Position numbers and translations under genes: made by a program. Shown piece after piece: positions 5,944-8,318 of a stretch of 8,318 bases of DNA (the first letter of the stretch is position 1; each line of letters opens with the position of its first letter). Location of the stretch: positions 1-8,318 of the forward strand of contig JAITDY010000025.1 of NCBI GenBank assembly GCA_031282325.1, written 5' to 3'. Under the pieces are notes generated by a model. It did no database searches. It saw only the letters and a list, made by a program, of their open reading frames with translations, and had not been told where the DNA came from. Source of the DNA: Lactobacillaceae bacterium. Its GTDB lineage: Bacteria; Bacillota; Bacilli; Lactobacillales; Lactobacillaceae.

Positions 5944-6646
5944 AAGTGAAAAAAAAGTAAAAGAATTATTTAATGAAATAGCTGGTAATTACGATGAAAT
6001 GAATAATGTAATTAGTCTTGGTACTCAAAAAAAATGGAGGTCACAATCTTTAAAAATGGTCTCACTTTCAAATAAAACTAATATATTAGATATTGCTACT
6101 GGTACGGCTGATGTTGCAATTGAACTAGCGGAAAATACAAATAAAAAAGCAAAAATAATTGGATTAGATTTCTCAACTTCTATGCTAAAAATAGGACAAA
6201 GAAAAGTAGACGCTCTTGGTTCCCAAATTTCTAAAAAAATAGAATTAGTTCAAGGTAATGCTCTAAAATTACCGTTTGATAATGATAGTTTTGATTTAGT
6301 AACCATAAGTTTTGGCTTGAGAAACATGCCAAATTATAAAAAAGTCCTTTTAGAAATTTTTAGAGTCTTAAAAAAAGACGGCTATATAGTTATTTTAGAA
6401 ATGAGTAAAGTAGATAACCCTATTATTCGTCCCTTTTGGAAACTATATATGAATATGGCACTACCATATTTTGGAAAAAAATCTGGGCATAAAGAAGCCT
6501 ATAGCTATTTGAATGAATCCGCTCAAAAATTTTTAACTAAATTAGAATTAAAACGATTATTAGAAAATGTCGGGTTTAATTCTGAATCTATTTTGATAAA
6601 AACATATAATTTGGGTGCAGTAGCAACCCATGTTGCTCGAAAATGA
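5933..6646 (+). CDS. menG: Demethylmenaquinone methyltransferase (UbiE/MenG family)
   Basis: This 237-residue SAM-dependent methyltransferase adds the C-methyl group to demethylmenaquinol, the last step of menaquinone synthesis. Family signatures are clear: YDEMNNVISLGTQKKWR (20-36), the SAM-binding motif I LDIATGTADVAIELAE (52-67), GLDFSTSML (77-85) with the ribose-binding acidic residue, and the post-motif stretch LPFDNDSFDLVTISFGLRNM. The C-terminal GAVATHVARK is also typical. Start choice is supported by AGGAG at 5919-5923, 9 nt before the ATG and inside the menA coding end. It overlaps menA by 11 bp upstream and the nuclease by ATGA downstream, so it is the middle gene of a coupled trio. 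The symbol ubiE is also used; with no ubiquinone genes in view and a Gram-positive context, menG is preferred. Confidence 0.95.
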   Translation: MLDKSEKKVKELFNEIAGNYDEMNNVISLGTQKKWRSQSLKMVSLSNKTNILDIATGTADVAIELAENTNKKAKIIGLDFSTSMLKIGQRKVDALGSQISKKIELVQGNALKLPFDNDSFDLVTISFGLRNMPNYKKVLLEIFRVLKKDGYIVILEMSKVDNPIIRPFWKLYMNMALPYFGKKSGHKEAYSYLNESAQKFLTKLELKRLLENVGFNSESILIKTYNLGAVATHVARK

Positions 6647-7221
6647 AATATGAAGAATTACAAAAATTAAATTTTAATGGACGGCAAATCATACAAATAA
6701 ATAATGGAATACCTGAATTTAATAAAGAGTGTATTCCAAATTATTTTTATCTCAGTGAATTAGATTATTTAAATAGGGCCGGTTTAGCTTTTGCGACAAT
6801 TTCTCAAAAAACCATGCCAAAACAAAAGAGGCCAAAAATATCGTTTAAACCTACTGGATGGCAAGAAGATGAAACAATAATTGACGGTAGTCTTCAGCAA
6901 ATTTATAATCGATCGCATTTACTGGCTTGGGATTTAATCGGTATTGGCAATGAACCTAAAAACTTAATAACTGGTACTAGATTGTTAAATGGTGATTTGA
7001 TGCAATTGTTTGAAAATAGGATATCTAGTTATGTAGAAAATTATAATAATGAAGTTAGGTATCAAGTTGTCCCTATATTTAAAGATGATAATTTGTTGGC
7101 TAGCGGAGTTTGGATGATGGCACAATCTAGTAATTGCCAAGGTATCAGTTTTAACGTTTATTTATTTAATGTACAGACGAACATTGAAATCGATTACAAA
7201 ACTGGTAGAATAAAAAAGTAA
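6643..7221 (+). CDS. DNA/RNA non-specific endonuclease (NRSH type), no signal peptide
   Basis: The 192-residue protein matches the non-specific endonuclease family of lactic acid bacteria and streptococci (EndA-like; Endonuclea_NS_2). The core IYNRSHLLAWDLIG (87-100) is the family's DRGH/NRSH box with His92 as the expected general base. It is followed by NLITGTRLLN (107-116), in which Asn116 should hold the metal ion, and MQLFEN (120-125). The end, NVQTNIEIDYKTG, is also typical. Secreted or membrane-bound relatives begin with a signal or anchor helix; this one starts directly with polar sequence (MKYEELQKLNFNGRQ), so it looks cytoplasmic unless exported some other way. The start at 6643 forms ATGA with the menG stop and has no clear ribosome binding site, so translation is probably coupled. 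The last codons contain the tyrS promoter. All key residues are present, so it should be active; the role (recycling, repair or competence) is unknown. Confidence 0.85.
   Translation: MKYEELQKLNFNGRQIIQINNGIPEFNKECIPNYFYLSELDYLNRAGLAFATISQKTMPKQKRPKISFKPTGWQEDETIIDGSLQQIYNRSHLLAWDLIGIGNEPKNLITGTRLLNGDLMQLFENRISSYVENYNNEVRYQVVPIFKDDNLLASGVWMMAQSSNCQGISFNVYLFNVQTNIEIDYKTGRIKK
7184..7211 (+). promoter_or_regulatory. Promoter of the T-box/tyrS unit, inside the nuclease gene
   Basis: TTGAAA (7184-7189, -35, 4/6) and TAGAAT (7206-7211, -10, 5/6) are 16 nt apart. They sit within the last dozen codons of the nuclease, and transcription would begin near 7218, right at its stop codon and just ahead of the T-box. 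No terminator separates the nuclease from the T-box, so read-through from the menA operon may also enter the leader. Confidence 0.65.
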
Positions 7222-7407
7222 GCTGACAGTAGATTTTTGTTTTTTGAAAGTAGAAAAGCGATGGTTGATGAAAATTGCTCAAAAACTAAAATTCGAATTA
7301 CACAACTAGTTTAATAATTAAATATTATTAATGAGGGTATGAAAGCATACTGAAAACGGGTGGTACCACGATAAAACGTTCCGACTTTAAAAGTCGGGTT
7401 TTTTATA
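7218..7407 (+). ncRNA. T-box riboswitch, tyrosine-specific, in the tyrS leader
   Basis: The leader senses uncharged tRNA-Tyr and switches between an antiterminator and a terminator. Stem I has the AGTA/GAA pair expected of the S-turn (7228-7231 and 7295-7297). TAC at 7299-7301, followed by A, is the specifier and is a Tyr codon. The distal hairpin AGCGAT/ATTGCT (7257-7262 / 7274-7279) carries the GGTTGATGAAA loop. An AT hairpin TTAATAAT/ATTATTAA (7311-7318 / 7324-7331) stands where stem II would be, and GTATG/CATAC (7337-7341 / 7346-7350) is stem III. The T-box itself, GGGTGGTACCACG (7358-7370), includes TGGT (7361-7364), which pairs with the tRNA ACCA end and suits discriminator A. AACG and CGTT can close the antiterminator. 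The lower part of stem I was not resolved by hand. Confidence 0.95.
7381..7404 (+). terminator. T-box-controlled intrinsic terminator
   Basis: CCGACTT (7381-7387) pairs exactly with AAGTCGG (7391-7397) around TAA and is followed by G and a T6 run (7399-7404). The 5' side lies directly against CGTT, which is needed by the antiterminator, so the two structures are placed to exclude each other. It should stop tyrS transcription when tRNA-Tyr is charged. Confidence 0.93.
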
Positions 7408-7414
7408 ATTAAAT

Positions 7415-7420
7415 AAGGAG
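7415..7420 (+). promoter_or_regulatory. Candidate tyrS ribosome binding site, unusually far from the start
   Basis: AAGGAG is a strong Shine-Dalgarno sequence but ends 17 nt before the tyrS ATG at 7438, against the usual 5-10. A weaker AGG (7424-7426) lies 11 nt away. An in-frame TAG at 7423-7425 rules out a longer N-terminus starting upstream of it, and no ATG, GTG or TTG lies in frame between that stop and 7438. Confidence 0.5.
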
Positions 7421-7437
7421 TCTAGGCAAAAACAATA

Positions 7438-8318
7438 ATGAAAACATTTATAGAAGAATTAAAGTGGCGAGAATCTTTTAAACAATCTATTGGTGAAGAA
7501 AATAAATTAAGTGATTTAATCGAAAATAAAAAAATTTCAGTCTATGTTGGTACTGACCCAACAGCTCCATCTTTGCATATCGGTCACCTAATTCCTTTAA
7601 CCATCTTAAAGCGATTACAAAAATTGGGTCATAAGCCAGTTATTGTAGTTGGTGGGGGAACGGGGATGATTGGGGATCCCAAACCAACAACTGAAAGAAA
7701 ATTATTAAGTGAAGATCAATTAAATGAATATGTGCAACGTTTAACTAAACAATTAACAAAACTATTTGGTTCAGACGGATTTGAAATTATTAACAACTAT
7801 AATTGGCTGGGAAAATTAAGCTTAATAGAATTTTTACGCGATTACGGAAAATTTTTCCCAGTAAATGAAATGCTTAAGCGCGATGTAGTGGCCAATAGGA
7901 TAGAAACAGGAATTAGCTTTACTGAGTTTACTTATCAAATTCTTCAAGCAATTGATTTTTTGGTTTTATATAAAGAAAAAAAAGTTCAATTACAAATAGG
8001 TGGTAGCGATCAATTTGGAAATATTTCTTCTGGTGTTGAATTAATTCATAAAGTATTGGGATCCGATAAAGAAGCTTATGGAATTACAGTCCCTTTGTTG
8101 CTAAAGTCAGATGGTACGAAATTTGGAAAAAGTGAAGGAGGAGCTATTTGGTTGGATTCTCAATTAACTTCTCCATATAATTTATATCAATTCTTTTTTA
8201 ATCAGAGTGATAACGACGTTATTAGATTTTTAAAAATATTTACATTTTTATCGAAGGAAGAAATTGCTGATTACGAAGAAAAAGTAAAAAATAATCCAGA
8301 AAAAAGAGAAGCACAAAC
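7438..8318 (+). CDS. tyrS: Tyrosyl-tRNA synthetase, N-terminal part (runs off the right edge)
   Basis: TyrRS charges tRNA-Tyr with tyrosine in the cytoplasm. The visible 293 codons, of about 410-430 expected, cover the class I catalytic domain and the beginning of what follows. Signatures are YVGTDPTAPSLHIGHL with HIGH at 47-50, GGGTGMIGDP, and the KMSKS equivalent KFGKS at 228-232. The tyrosine-binding triad of bacterial TyrRS is recognisable as Tyr166, Gln170 and Asp173 in TYQILQAIDF. GGSDQFGNISSG is also typical. The start gives an N-terminus (MKTFIEELKWRESF) that fits the family length before YxGxDPT, and an in-frame stop lies 13 nt upstream. Expression is controlled by the Tyr-specific T-box. 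The C-terminal S4-like tRNA-binding domain is outside the window. Confidence 0.97.
   Translation, partial: MKTFIEELKWRESFKQSIGEENKLSDLIENKKISVYVGTDPTAPSLHIGHLIPLTILKRLQKLGHKPVIVVGGGTGMIGDPKPTTERKLLSEDQLNEYVQRLTKQLTKLFGSDGFEIINNYNWLGKLSLIEFLRDYGKFFPVNEMLKRDVVANRIETGISFTEFTYQILQAIDFLVLYKEKKVQLQIGGSDQFGNISSGVELIHKVLGSDKEAYGITVPLLLKSDGTKFGKSEGGAIWLDSQLTSPYNLYQFFFNQSDNDVIRFLKIFTFLSKEEIADYEEKVKNNPEKREAQ

Noticed and set aside
6086..6133. GTAD instead of GTGD in MenG SAM motif I as a damaged active site
   Set aside because: Ala at this position is, from memory, also present in Firmicute MenG proteins such as that of Bacillus subtilis, and all other motifs are intact.
3120..6646. A dedicated quinone-redox gene system (MDR, aldo/keto reductase, menA, menG)
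   Set aside because: The genes lie in three separate transcription units on both strands with terminators between them, and the two reductases belong to broad families with unknown substrates. Adjacency alone does not support a joint system.

Overview
The window is AT-rich (roughly 30% G+C by eye) and looks like a chromosomal segment of a low-GC Gram-positive bacterium, most likely of the Lactobacillales. The evidence is a Tyr-specific T-box leader in front of tyrS, an NRSH-type non-specific endonuclease of the kind common in lactic acid bacteria, a two-gene menA-menG pair, a perfect Bacillus-type parS site and intrinsic terminators at gene ends. I cannot name the genus with confidence. No phage, transposon, CRISPR, rRNA or tRNA gene is visible.

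Layout. Positions 1-211 hold the C-terminal end of a type I signal peptidase on the + strand. Its stop codon lies inside a 36-bp perfect palindrome that contains a 16/16 parS match (212-227). A second, 24-bp inverted repeat (247-317) is the terminator facing it. On the - strand, a MIP-family channel (2189-3082) is followed after 31 nt by a large FAD/NAD(P)-binding protein (328-2157), and the two probably form an operon. A 37-bp intergenic region separates the channel gene from a divergent MDR-type (quinone oxidoreductase-like) gene at 3120-3995. That gene converges on an aldo/keto reductase (4045-4926, - strand) across a shared bidirectional terminator. Divergently from the reductase, menA (5035-5943), menG (5933-6646) and a signal-less endonuclease (6643-7221) overlap one another as a translationally coupled + strand operon. 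A promoter inside the last codons of the nuclease drives a T-box leader and tyrS, which runs off the right edge.

How the genes fit together. Most of the middle of the window is redox-related: an FAD enzyme, an MDR oxidoreductase, an aldo/keto reductase, and the last two enzymes of menaquinone (or demethylmenaquinone) synthesis. MenA and MenG with no upstream men genes in view fits lactic acid bacteria that take up 1,4-dihydroxy-2-naphthoate from their surroundings, but the rest of the genome would have to be checked. tyrS is regulated independently by uncharged tRNA-Tyr.

I see no clear new multi-gene system. The observation most worth testing is that three operons here (channel, MDR gene, menA) lack a Shine-Dalgarno sequence and each has a -10-like hexamer ending exactly 7 nt before the ATG, which predicts leaderless mRNAs. 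Other points of interest are the parS/terminator palindrome, the unusual channel filter with its lysine-rich tail, and the coupling of a nuclease to menG.
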